Origin: Acidimicrobiia bacterium
Lineage (GTDB): Bacteria > Actinomycetota > Acidimicrobiia > Acidimicrobiales > CATQHL01
Direction: 5' to 3'
NCBI GenBank assembly: GCA_021296435.1
Contig: JAGWAK010000050.1
Location: 1-9,480 of the forward strand
DNA: 9,480 nt
Positions 1-5,781 of the stretch are shown here, piece after piece. The notes under the pieces are model-generated. The model made no database searches. It had not been told where the DNA came from and worked only from the letters and a program-made list of their open reading frames with translations. The position numbers and the translations under genes are program-made. How positions within the stretch are numbered: the first letter of the stretch is position 1; every line of letters begins with the position of its first letter.

Positions 1-202
1 AATCCCCCGCCGCTTCGGACTCCGCCACCGTCCGCGTCGCCGGATCCACCACCGCCCCGGCCCGGGCCCGCCGCTGGAACTCCAAAGCCGCCGGATCAAC
101 AACCCGAGACCCCCCAACAGGACGCTCCACGACCCCGTTTTCCCCGCCAGGAACCTCCAGGACCTCGCCGTCCCGGACAGGTGTTCCGACCCCAAACTTC
201 AT
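1..202 (-). CDS. Hypothetical protein, N-terminal 67 residues (runs off left edge)
   Basis: The reading frame opens with ATG at 202-200 and stays open to the window edge, so only the first 67 residues are visible. I do not recognise the family. The protein begins MKFGVGTPVRDGEVLEV, is rich in Gly, Val, Arg and acidic residues, and has no hydrophobic segment or signal peptide in the visible part. The pentapeptide VVDPA occurs twice (about residues 36-40 and 52-56), flanking an Arg/Ala-rich stretch. Codon choice includes many T-ending codons (GTT, CCT, GAT, TCT), less GC-biased at third positions than the housekeeping genes to the right, which fits an accessory or acquired gene. The start is supported by a strong promoter whose expected transcription start falls at or next to the ATG. 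That the frame is a real gene is inferred from the promoter and the open frame; the function is unknown. Confidence 0.6.
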   Translation of the reverse strand, partial: MKFGVGTPVRDGEVLEVPGGENGVVERPVGGSRVVDPAALEFQRRARAGAVVDPATRTVAESEAAGD

Positions 203-240
203 AATCCCTATTATACCAATAGTTTGTCTAAAAGCAAACA
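203..240 (-). promoter_or_regulatory. Extended -10 promoter for a leaderless transcript, with a small dyad
   Basis: On the minus strand a perfect TATAAT lies at 215-210, preceded by TGG, giving an extended -10 (TGGTATAAT). The ATG at 202 starts 8 bases after the end of the -10, about where transcription would begin, so the mRNA would have little or no 5' leader. The -35 region is weak (TTGCTT or TTTGCT near 238-232), which an extended -10 can offset. A 5-bp inverted repeat, GTTTG at 222-226 and CAAAC at 235-239, covers the spacer and -35 and could be an operator. This AT-rich island stands out sharply from the surrounding GC-rich DNA. Promoter function is inferred from sequence only. Confidence 0.65.
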
Positions 241-321
241 TTTGTGCGCCTGAAATACCGGAAATCTCCAGCAACCCCCACGCGCCGCTGCCTTCGCGAT
301 TCCGGTTACGAGCTTGGGCCC

Positions 322-429
322 GGCAATGCTCAGCAGTCACGCGGGCGACGGTGGAGCCGTTCCCCGAGGACCGATGCCACACCCGCCCAGCCTGGCAATG
401 GCCGGCAGTCACGCGGGCGACGGTGGGGC
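322..429. repeat. Imperfect 36-bp direct repeat, two copies 72 bp apart
   Basis: Copies lie at 322-357 and 394-429 and match at 32 of 36 positions by hand alignment. They share an identical 22-base core at 333-354 and 405-426 that begins GCAGTCACGCGG. The DNA between the copies is not repeated. Only two copies are present in the window, so this is either a local duplication or two members of a dispersed family. No function is assigned. Confidence 0.75.
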
Positions 430-526
430 TACCGGCGCGGACTCTGGATTCCGGCCTCGATTCGAGTCGGGGCCGGCTCGGCGGAGGAATGACGCACTGC
501 GACGGGCGACTCGGCCGGCAAGGCGC

Positions 527-553
527 CCCCAGCCCAGCGCGGTTGGGTTGGGG
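527..553 (-). terminator. Hairpin downstream of the SURF1 gene
   Basis: On the minus strand CCCCA pairs with TGGGG, and after one mismatch CCCA pairs with TGGG, closing a 7-base loop (arms 527-536 and 544-553). It begins 18 bases after the SURF1 stop codon. There is no clear run of T after it, so it may be a U-poor terminator of the kind common in high-GC bacteria, or only a 3'-end stabilising hairpin. Confidence 0.4.
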
Positions 554-571
554 CTCGACGGTGGCTGCTTC

Positions 572-1384
572 TCAGGAGAGCTCGCCGGACTCCGGATCCG
601 CCGCCTCCTCCTCGACCGCGGTTTCGTCGTCGGGGAGGGCGGCGCGGTCGGGGCGGCGGGAGACGTGCCGCAGCACCAGCGGGTACCCCACCACGGCGAT
701 CGAGGTGAAGATGAACCACTGCACCGCGTAGCCGAGATGGGGACCGTCGCCCGGAGCGGGCAACGCCACCATCACCGGGTAGTCGACCGGCGGCGGATCC
801 TGGCTGGTCAGCTGCAGGTAGAACGGATGCACGACGTAGTCCAGCTGGGCGGCGTACCGCTCGATGTCGGGCCGAGCCAGGGTGGCCAGGCGCCCCTCGG
901 CGGGGTCGGCCACACCCAGGCCCGCCCGCTGCTCGCTGAGACGCACGTGGCCCCGCACGGTGACCTCGCCGTCGGGAACCGCTGCCGGCGGCCGCCCCGC
1001 CGGGTCGCTGGAGGACTGCGGCACCCACCCCCGGTTGACGACGAGAGCAGGACCGTCGTCGGGCACCAGCGGGGTCAGCAACCACACGCCGGGCAGGCCA
1101 CCGAGGGTGCGGTTACGCACCGCCACCTCATCGGCGGGCCGGTACCGCCCGGTCACCTCCACCATCCGGTACTCCACACCCTCGACGCCGCCGACGGCGA
1201 TCTCAGGACTCAGCGCATCGGCCACCACCACCGCCGCAGCCGTCCGCTCCGCCTGCAGGGCGTTAAGATCTCGCCGCTCCTCCAGCCGCCGCAGCTGCCA
1301 GAACCCCAGGTTGATCATCACGACGATCAGCACCAGCACCAGCACATGCGACACCACCCACCAGGGCCGCAGAAACCGCCGCAT
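572..1384 (-). CDS. SURF1 family cytochrome c oxidase assembly protein
   Basis: A 270-residue membrane protein of the SURF1/Shy1 family, which assists assembly of aa3-type cytochrome c oxidase, probably by helping place heme a in subunit I. The family layout is complete: an N-terminal transmembrane helix (about residues 9-28) running into the GFWQLRRLEER motif (27-37), an external domain with VRNR (89-92), GLPGVWLLTPL (96-106) and VVNRGWVP (115-122), then GPHLGYAVQWF (214-224) leading into a second transmembrane helix (about 219-238). The C-terminus is a short acidic tail. ATG at 1384 is used because it places the first helix normally; the ribosome binding site is poor (GGCGGGC). A -10-like CATACT lies just upstream, so it may have its own promoter. 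No cox or cta genes are visible nearby. Confidence in the family is high. Confidence 0.93.
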   Translation of the reverse strand: MRRFLRPWWVVSHVLVLVLIVVMINLGFWQLRRLEERRDLNALQAERTAAAVVVADALSPEIAVGGVEGVEYRMVEVTGRYRPADEVAVRNRTLGGLPGVWLLTPLVPDDGPALVVNRGWVPQSSSDPAGRPPAAVPDGEVTVRGHVRLSEQRAGLGVADPAEGRLATLARPDIERYAAQLDYVVHPFYLQLTSQDPPPVDYPVMVALPAPGDGPHLGYAVQWFIFTSIAVVGYPLVLRHVSRRPDRAALPDDETAVEEEAADPESGELS

Positions 1385-1505
1385 GCCCGCCAGTATGCCG
1401 GAGCATCACTCTGACCAGGGACGACCGCTCCGAGGCGAGGATCGAAACCTTGACCGTCGGCCTATGAGCCCCGAGTTGGCTGCACGAGTAGCTCCACGCG
1501 CCCGA

Positions 1506-1688
1506 TCAGCCGGCGGCGAGCGCGGCTTGGATCCAGGGGTCGATCGTGTCGCGGTTGTTGGCGATCCATTCGGTGGCGGCGGCTTTGATCTTCGCTTCGG
1601 AGTCGGCGCCGGCGTCGATGGCGACGGCCTGAACCGCCACGGCCAGCGCGTCCAACTCGAAGTCCTCCAGCATCGACTTGGCTGCGCT
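1506..1688 (-). pseudogene. 3' remnant of a glycine betaine/proline ABC transporter substrate-binding protein (OpuAC-like)
   Basis: A minus-strand frame ending at the TGA at 1508-1506 encodes about 60 residues, ending in SEAKIKAAATEWIANNRDTI followed by DPWIQAALAAG. The pattern of an FELDALA-like helix, a short variable loop, then a helix ending in AATEWIANN and a Trp-containing end resembles the C-terminus of OpuAC/ProX-type substrate-binding proteins, which bind glycine betaine or proline betaine outside the membrane. Third codon positions from about 1673 to the stop are strongly G/C, as in real genes here, and become less biased upstream. The frame is closed by a TGA at 1733-1731. The only ATG (1673-1671) has no ribosome binding site. 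An intact protein of this family has roughly 300 residues, so this is a truncated, probably dead copy. The family call rests on remembered patterns, not a search. Confidence 0.5.
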
Positions 1689-1820
1689 TACTGCCTGACT
1701 CGCGAGGCCCCGACCCGCGTCCGCGGACCCTCACATCACAGCACCTGCCCCATCAACCGCGAAGAGCCGGCAAACCACGCCGAACCGGCCGGCGCAGATC
1801 GGGTCGCGGGTGCCGGCCTC

Positions 1821-1869
1821 GTTCCGGAGCGACCGGAACTGGACGCACGCTCTCCGGCAGAGCCGGTGC
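1821..1869 (-). terminator. Two adjacent hairpins after dapB
   Basis: GTTCCGG (1821-1827) pairs perfectly with CCGGAAC (1833-1839) around a 5-base loop. Next to it GCTCT (1849-1853) pairs with AGAGC (1859-1863), extended by GCAC/GTGC (1845-1848 and 1866-1869) across a 2-base bulge. They begin about 24 bases past the dapB stop. No T-run follows on the minus strand, so termination is plausible rather than shown. Confidence 0.45.
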
Positions 1870-1892
1870 GCCTCGTGGGACGGCGGGTGTGG

Positions 1893-2693
1893 CTAGAGGC
1901 CCAGTAGCCCTTCGAGGCCGACGGTGAGGCCGGGGCGGTCGGCGACGGCCCGGATCGCCAGGAGCGTTCCCGGCATGAAGGAAGAGCGGTCGTAGGAGTC
2001 CGCTCGGATCGTGAGGGTCTGGCCCTGGGTCCCCAGGATGACCTCCTGGTGGGCCACCAGGCCTGCCAGACGCACCGAGTGCACCCGGATCCCGGCGGGG
2101 CCGAGCCCGCCGCGGGCACCGGGCAGGACCTCGCTGCGGGTCGGGTCGGGGTTCCATTCCGCCGAGGCGGCGGCCATGCGGCCCGCCGTCATCATGGCGG
2201 TACCGGAGGGAGCGTCCACCTTGGCATCGTGGTGCATCTCGATCACCTCGGCGCTCTCGAACAGCGGGGCCGCCAACTCGGCGAAGCGCATCATGAGCAC
2301 TGCAGACAGGGCGAAGTTGGGCGCGATGATGCAGTTGCTGCGCTCGAAGAGCCCGGCGACCTGCGCCAGGTCGTCGGTGGAAAATCCGGTCGTGCCGACG
2401 ACGGCGTGGATCCCCTCCGCCGCCAGGCACGCCAGGTTCTCCCGCGCCGAGGCCAGCACCGTGAAATCCACGCCGACCTCCACACCGGCCTCGGCCAGGG
2501 CGTCCGGCGCGGCGGCGACGGTCACGCCGGCTTGGTCGGCAGTGTCGCCGTCACCGAGCAGTTCGGCCACGGTCGCACCGGCTGCTGCGGGATCCACCGC
2601 AGCGGAAAGCTGCATGTCCCCCGCGGCCGCCACCGCCGCGCACACGGTGCGCCCCATGCGGCCGGCGGCGCCGAGGACGCCGACTCGAATCAC
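1893..2693 (-). CDS. dapB: 4-hydroxy-tetrahydrodipicolinate reductase
   Basis: DapB uses NAD(P)H to reduce 4-hydroxy-tetrahydrodipicolinate to tetrahydrodipicolinate in the cytoplasmic pathway to meso-diaminopimelate and lysine. The 266-residue protein has normal length. Visible features in order: nucleotide-binding glycine motif GAAGRMG (8-14), VDFTV (75-79), VVGTTGF (98-104), APNFALS (124-130), and the catalytic EMHHDAKVDAPSGTA stretch (152-166) with His154/His155 and Lys158 as the expected acid and substrate-binding residues. The C-terminal domain carries GIRVHSVRLAGLVAHQEV (201-218) and GQTLTIRADSYDR (224-236). The start is GTG at 2693, five bases after an AGGGTGA ribosome binding site. 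It lies 184 bases downstream of pnp, as in many actinobacteria, but the M16 peptidase often found between the two is absent. Confidence 0.97.
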   Translation of the reverse strand: MIRVGVLGAAGRMGRTVCAAVAAAGDMQLSAAVDPAAAGATVAELLGDGDTADQAGVTVAAAPDALAEAGVEVGVDFTVLASARENLACLAAEGIHAVVGTTGFSTDDLAQVAGLFERSNCIIAPNFALSAVLMMRFAELAAPLFESAEVIEMHHDAKVDAPSGTAMMTAGRMAAASAEWNPDPTRSEVLPGARGGLGPAGIRVHSVRLAGLVAHQEVILGTQGQTLTIRADSYDRSSFMPGTLLAIRAVADRPGLTVGLEGLLGL

Positions 2694-2702
2694 GCCGTCA
2701 CC

Positions 2703-2746
2703 CTATTCCGGCTATTCCGGCAGTGCGGATCTTGGCGGCGCGCCAA
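2703..2746 (-). repeat. Tandem 9-bp repeat and 15-bp palindrome upstream of dapB
   Basis: CTATTCCGG is repeated head to tail at 2703-2711 and 2712-2720. Slightly upstream of dapB from this, TTGGCG (2732-2737) and CGCCAA (2741-2746) form an inverted repeat around GCG. Both sit within 55 bases of the dapB start and could be regulator sites or leader structure; no known operator was recognised. Confidence 0.4.
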
Positions 2747-2830
2747 CTCCGGTCGTGCACGGGTCAAGATGCCGGCCTACTCCACCAGCGCGTGGCAACG
2801 CCCGCAGTTGTCCGCCTCGTGCGCTGCTCG

Positions 2831-2863
2831 CCGTGAGCGAACGCGGCCCGGCGGCGCTCACGG
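2831..2863 (-). terminator. 9-bp hairpin just after pnp
   Basis: CCGTGAGCG (2831-2839) pairs perfectly with CGCTCACGG (2855-2863) around a GC-rich 15-base loop. On the minus strand the hairpin starts 14 bases after the pnp stop. No T-run follows. It may end or protect the pnp transcript, or attenuate read-through into dapB. Confidence 0.45.
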
Positions 2864-2877
2864 GCGGCCCGCTCGGG

Positions 2878-5388
2878 TCAGTTCCGTCGGCGGCGCGGGC
2901 GCCCCGGCGCGTCGTCGGGGCCCAGATCGCCGAAATCGGCGGCGACCATGCGGTCGAACTCCGCGGCGAAGGAGACCTCTTCGATCCCCGAGGGAGTCTG
3001 GCCGCCGGACCGGTCGGATCGGGATCCCTGGCGGTCCCGACCGCCATCCCGGCCCCTGTCACGGCCACCGTCACGGCCACCGTCGCGGTCCCTGTCACGA
3101 CCCCTGTCACGGCCACCGTCGCGACCGCCGTCCCGGCCCCTGTCACGGCCGCCGTCGCGGCGCTCGGAGTACTCGCGGGAGGGGCGGCCGCCTCCCTCAC
3201 CGCCGTCGCCGTCGTCGTCGCCACCCACGGGGATCAGGCTGATGCGGTTGTTGCCGTCCACCTGGTCGACCCGCACCGTGATCTCGTCGTCGAGGGAGAG
3301 CACCTCCTCGACGCGGTCCAGGCGACGCCCGCCTCCCAGCTTGGAGATGTGCACGAGCCCGTCGCGTCCCGGCAGGATGTTGACGAACGCACCGAAACCG
3401 GTGATGTTCACAACCCTGCCTGTGTAGACCGCTCCGATCTCGACCTCGGGCGGGAACACGATCGCCCGGATCCGCTCCTCGGCGGCGGCGACCGCGGCGC
3501 GGTCTGCAGCAGCGACCGAGACCCTGGCGCCGGTGGCGTCCTCGTCGACCATGATGTCGGCGCCCGTCTCGTCCTGCAGGGCGTTGATGACCTTGCCCTT
3601 CGGGCCGATGACCTCACCGATCTTGTCGGTCGGGATCTCGAAGGTCACGATCTTGGGAGCCGTCTCACCGACGTCGTCCCGCGGGCCGTCGATAGCGCCG
3701 CGCATGACCTCCAGGACCTGCAGCCGCGCCTCGCGGGCCTGGTCAAGGGCCGCGGCCAGCACCGAGGCGGGGATCCCGTCGATCTTGGTGTCGAGTTGCA
3801 GTGCCGTGACGTACTCCTCGGTGCCCGCCACCTTGAAGTCCATGTCGCCGAAGGCATCCTCGGCGCCGAGGATGTCGGTGAGGGCCACGTAGCGGTCGCC
3901 CTCGTTGATGAGACCCATGGCAATGCCGGCGACCGGCGCCTTGATGGGGACGCCCGCATCCATGAGCGACAGGCTCGAGCCGCACACCGAGGCCATGGAA
4001 CTGGAGCCGTTGGAAGCCAGCACCTCCGAGACCAGCCGGATGGTGTACGGGAACTCCTCGATGCCCGGAACGACCGGCAGCAACGCCCGCTCGGCGAGCG
4101 CTCCGTGGCCGATCTCCCGCCGGCGCGGCCCGCGCATGAAACCGGCCTCGCCGGTGCTGAACGGCGGGAAGTTGTAGTGATGCAGGTAGCGCTTGCGCTC
4201 GGTCGGGTCGATGCCGTCCACGATCTGGTCCATGCGCTGCGTGCCGAGCGTGGTGACGTTCAGGACCTGCGTCTCGCCGCGCTGGAACAGTCCCGAGCCG
4301 TGGGTCATGGCGATCACACCCACCTCTGCCGACAGTGGCCGCAGGTCGCGGGTGCCCCTGCCGTCGATGCGGCGGTCCTCGCTGAGGATGCGCTCCCGGA
4401 CGATGCTCTTGGAGAGCGAGCGGATGGCCGAGCGGGCCTGCTGCTCGACGCCCTCTACATCCTCGAACCGTTCGGCCACCGCCGCGATGATCGACTCGGC
4501 GGCGCTGCGCTCGGCGGCGAGGCGTGCAGTCTTGTCGGCAACCTCCAGCGCCTCTGCGAGTTGTTCGCGGCCGATCTCGGAGACCGCCTCGCCAACCTCG
4601 GGGCTGTAGTCGACCAGGAGTTCGAAGTCCATGGTGGGCTTGACGCCTGCCATGGCGATGAGGCGCCGCTGCAGGGCGACCGCCTCGGACACCCACTGCT
4701 TGGCAGCCTCGAGCCCGTCGGCCAGGACCGCCTCGTTCACCTTCGGAGCGCCGGCCTCGTAGTGACCCACCGAGCCCGGCGTGCCGGCGGCCTCAACCAT
4801 CATCACCGCGACGTCACCGTCGGCGAGGACCCGACCGGCAACCACCATCTCGAAGGTGCAGCCGTCAGCCTCGGGATAGGTGGGGTGCGGGATCCACTGG
4901 CCGTCCATGCTGTAGCCGATGCGCACGGCACCGACGGGACCGCCGAAGGGAATGCCCGACATTCCCAGGGCCGCCGACGCCGCGTTGAGCGCAAGCACGT
5001 CGTAAGGGTTCTGCTGGTCGGCGCTCAGCACGATTCCGACCACGTGCACCTCGTTGCGGAACCCGTCGGGGAAGGCGGGGCGCAAGGGACGGTCGATGAG
5101 ACGACATGCCAGGGTCGCCTGCTCACTGGCACGGCCCTCCCGGCGGAAGAACGACCCCGGGATCTTGCCGGCGGAGAACATGCGCTCCTCGATATCGACC
5201 GTCAACGGGAAGAAGTTGGCGCCCTCTCGCGGGCTCTCGGAGGCCGTGGCCGTGACGAGGACCTCGGTTCGCCCCAGCCTGGCGAGCACGGAACCTCCGG
5301 CCAACGGGGCCAGCCGGCCGGTCTCCAGGGTCATCTCCTTGCCGTCGGTCCCGCCGATGGCCCCGGAGACGCTGATTGCCTCATTCAT
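2878..5388 (-). CDS. pnp: Polyribonucleotide nucleotidyltransferase (PNPase) with repetitive Arg/Asp/Gly tail
   Basis: PNPase degrades RNA 3' to 5' by phosphorolysis and can also add nucleotides. The 836-residue protein has the full family order: first RNase PH domain with GSFFRREGR (about 78-86) and CRLIDRPLRP; a helical linker; second RNase PH domain with GEAGFMRGPRRREIGHGALA (about 413-432), SNGSSSMASVCG (459-470) and GDMDFKVAGT (514-523), which holds the expected catalytic Asp residues and Lys; a KH domain with VIGPKGK (593-599); and an S1 domain (about 652-720). Residues 721-836 are an extra low-complexity tail, first acidic and glycine-rich, then GRD/RDR repeats, ending RPRRRRN. The ATG at 5388 is chosen because AAAGGA lies 6 bases upstream; an in-frame GTG at 5412 would add eight residues without such a site. 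It follows rpsO, the usual arrangement. Confidence 0.96.
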   Translation of the reverse strand: MNEAISVSGAIGGTDGKEMTLETGRLAPLAGGSVLARLGRTEVLVTATASESPREGANFFPLTVDIEERMFSAGKIPGSFFRREGRASEQATLACRLIDRPLRPAFPDGFRNEVHVVGIVLSADQQNPYDVLALNAASAALGMSGIPFGGPVGAVRIGYSMDGQWIPHPTYPEADGCTFEMVVAGRVLADGDVAVMMVEAAGTPGSVGHYEAGAPKVNEAVLADGLEAAKQWVSEAVALQRRLIAMAGVKPTMDFELLVDYSPEVGEAVSEIGREQLAEALEVADKTARLAAERSAAESIIAAVAERFEDVEGVEQQARSAIRSLSKSIVRERILSEDRRIDGRGTRDLRPLSAEVGVIAMTHGSGLFQRGETQVLNVTTLGTQRMDQIVDGIDPTERKRYLHHYNFPPFSTGEAGFMRGPRRREIGHGALAERALLPVVPGIEEFPYTIRLVSEVLASNGSSSMASVCGSSLSLMDAGVPIKAPVAGIAMGLINEGDRYVALTDILGAEDAFGDMDFKVAGTEEYVTALQLDTKIDGIPASVLAAALDQAREARLQVLEVMRGAIDGPRDDVGETAPKIVTFEIPTDKIGEVIGPKGKVINALQDETGADIMVDEDATGARVSVAAADRAAVAAAEERIRAIVFPPEVEIGAVYTGRVVNITGFGAFVNILPGRDGLVHISKLGGGRRLDRVEEVLSLDDEITVRVDQVDGNNRISLIPVGGDDDGDGGEGGGRPSREYSERRDGGRDRGRDGGRDGGRDRGRDRDRDGGRDGGRDRGRDGGRDRQGSRSDRSGGQTPSGIEEVSFAAEFDRMVAADFGDLGPDDAPGRPRRRRN
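3034..3159 (-). repeat. Tandem-like repeats encoding the GRD-rich PNPase tail
   Basis: Within the 3' end of pnp, short units of 9 to 12 bases, seen on the plus strand as variants of CGGCCACCGTCA and CGGCCCCTGTCA, repeat across about 126 bases. They encode GGRDRGRD-type units. Copy number could vary by slippage between strains without disturbing the reading frame when whole codons are gained or lost. Confidence 0.8.
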
Positions 5389-5394
5389 GGGAAT

Positions 5395-5400
5395 TCCTTT
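5395..5400 (-). promoter_or_regulatory. pnp ribosome binding site
   Basis: AAAGGA on the minus strand, 6 bases before the ATG at 5388. It decides the pnp start in favour of MNEAISVSG over the upstream in-frame GTG at 5412. Confidence 0.8.
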
Positions 5401-5416
5401 CAAATCGATCACCGCA

Positions 5417-5468
5417 GCCCCTGACGGGGCGAGGCTCCTCGAGCCACCACGTAACGGCCGAGAGGCCG
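5417..5468 (-). promoter_or_regulatory. Three tandem hairpins in the rpsO-pnp leader
   Basis: Three perfect 5-bp hairpins lie end to end: CGGCC/GGCCG around four bases (5455-5468), GGCTC/GAGCC around three bases (5433-5445), and GCCCC/GGGGC around four bases (5417-5430). They sit between the rpsO stop and the pnp ribosome binding site. In E. coli the pnp leader is a structured RNA cut by RNase III and then destabilised by PNPase itself; a similar autoregulatory or processing role is a reasonable inference here but is not shown by the sequence. Confidence 0.5.
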
Positions 5469-5508
5469 GAGGTTCGCGGATTGTGCCTGCGTGAAGTGTC
5501 TGTGGTTG

Positions 5509-5781
5509 TCAGCGACGCAGGCCGAGCTTGGTGATCAGCGCGCGATAGCGCTCGACGTCCTCGTAGCGGAGGTAATCGAGCAATCGCCGGCGGCGACCGA
5601 CCAGCATCAGAAGACCACGACGGCTGTGGTGGTCCTTCTTGTGCACCTTCAGGTGCTCGGTCAGGTGACCGATGCGATCCGTGAGCAGCGCCACCTGAAC
5701 TTCGGTGGAGCCCACGTCGGCGTCGTGCCGACGGTGTTTCGCGATCGTGTCGGCCTTCGGAGGCAGGTGTTCGGCCATCAT
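5509..5781 (-). CDS. rpsO: 30S ribosomal protein S15
   Basis: A 90-residue S15, the normal length. It binds the central domain of 16S rRNA early in 30S assembly. The family signature is clear: DVGSTEVQVALLTDRIGHL (22-40), then HLKVHKKDHHSRRGLLMLVG (43-62) with the rRNA-contacting His, Asp and Ser residues, then RRRRLLDYL (63-71) and a basic C-terminus. Two consecutive ATG codons (5781 and 5778) are possible starts; GGGA lies directly before the first, giving better spacing to the second, so the true protein may be 89 residues. The gene sits 83 bases after truB and 120 bases before the pnp ATG. The leader can fold to hide the ribosome binding site, suggesting feedback control by S15. Confidence 0.97.
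   Translation of the reverse strand: MMAEHLPPKADTIAKHRRHDADVGSTEVQVALLTDRIGHLTEHLKVHKKDHHSRRGLLMLVGRRRRLLDYLRYEDVERYRALITKLGLRR

Larger units (their letters stand above)
203..571. other. Intergenic region, no supported gene
   Basis: About 370 bases separate the end of the SURF1-family gene from the start of the left-edge gene. It holds the AT-rich promoter, a pair of imperfect direct repeats, a dyad-rich patch near 440-476 (GACTC/GAGTC and CCGGCC/GGCCGG), and a hairpin close to the SURF1 stop. Open frames crossing it on the plus strand encode Arg- and Pro-rich low-complexity peptides with no recognisable family and are not called. Confidence 0.6.
1385..1892. other. Gap between dapB and the SURF1 gene, holding a gene remnant
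   Basis: This 508-base stretch has no intact gene. Its central part (about 1506-1688) carries a decayed transporter fragment, described separately. The part nearest dapB (1821-1869) carries two adjacent hairpins. The part nearest SURF1 (1385-1505) should hold the SURF1 promoter or leader but shows no convincing -35/-10 pair. Other open frames here are short, Arg-rich and unrecognised. Confidence 0.6.

Noticed and set aside
322..429. CRISPR array
   Set aside because: There are only two imperfect copies, no third repeat, no leader and no cas genes.
244..492. Short plus-strand frame with the 24-residue repeat containing QSRGRRW
   Set aside because: The Arg-rich peptide has no recognisable family or ribosome binding site. 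The peptide repeat simply reflects the DNA repeat.
1462..1734. A 90-codon minus-strand frame between dapB and SURF1
   Set aside because: It is Arg-rich low-complexity sequence in a different frame from the transporter-like remnant, whose frame has the better GC3 pattern and a family-like sequence.
314..1907. Overlapping plus-strand open frames of about 350 codons across the SURF1 gene and its flanks
   Set aside because: They are antisense to a well-supported SURF1 gene and encode Arg/His/Pro-rich low-complexity sequence without motifs or a ribosome binding site.
3034..3159. Non-coding minisatellite or CRISPR-like repeats inside pnp
   Set aside because: The repeats are in frame within pnp and encode a continuous GRD-rich tail ending at a normal stop, so they are coding repeats.
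2011..5424. A plus-strand open frame of 1137 codons opposite pnp and dapB
   Set aside because: It is antisense to two clear genes. Its product is rich in Asp/His/Arg/Val with Thr/Ala/Val repeats opposite the pnp repeats, and matches no family. Long antisense frames are expected in high-GC DNA.
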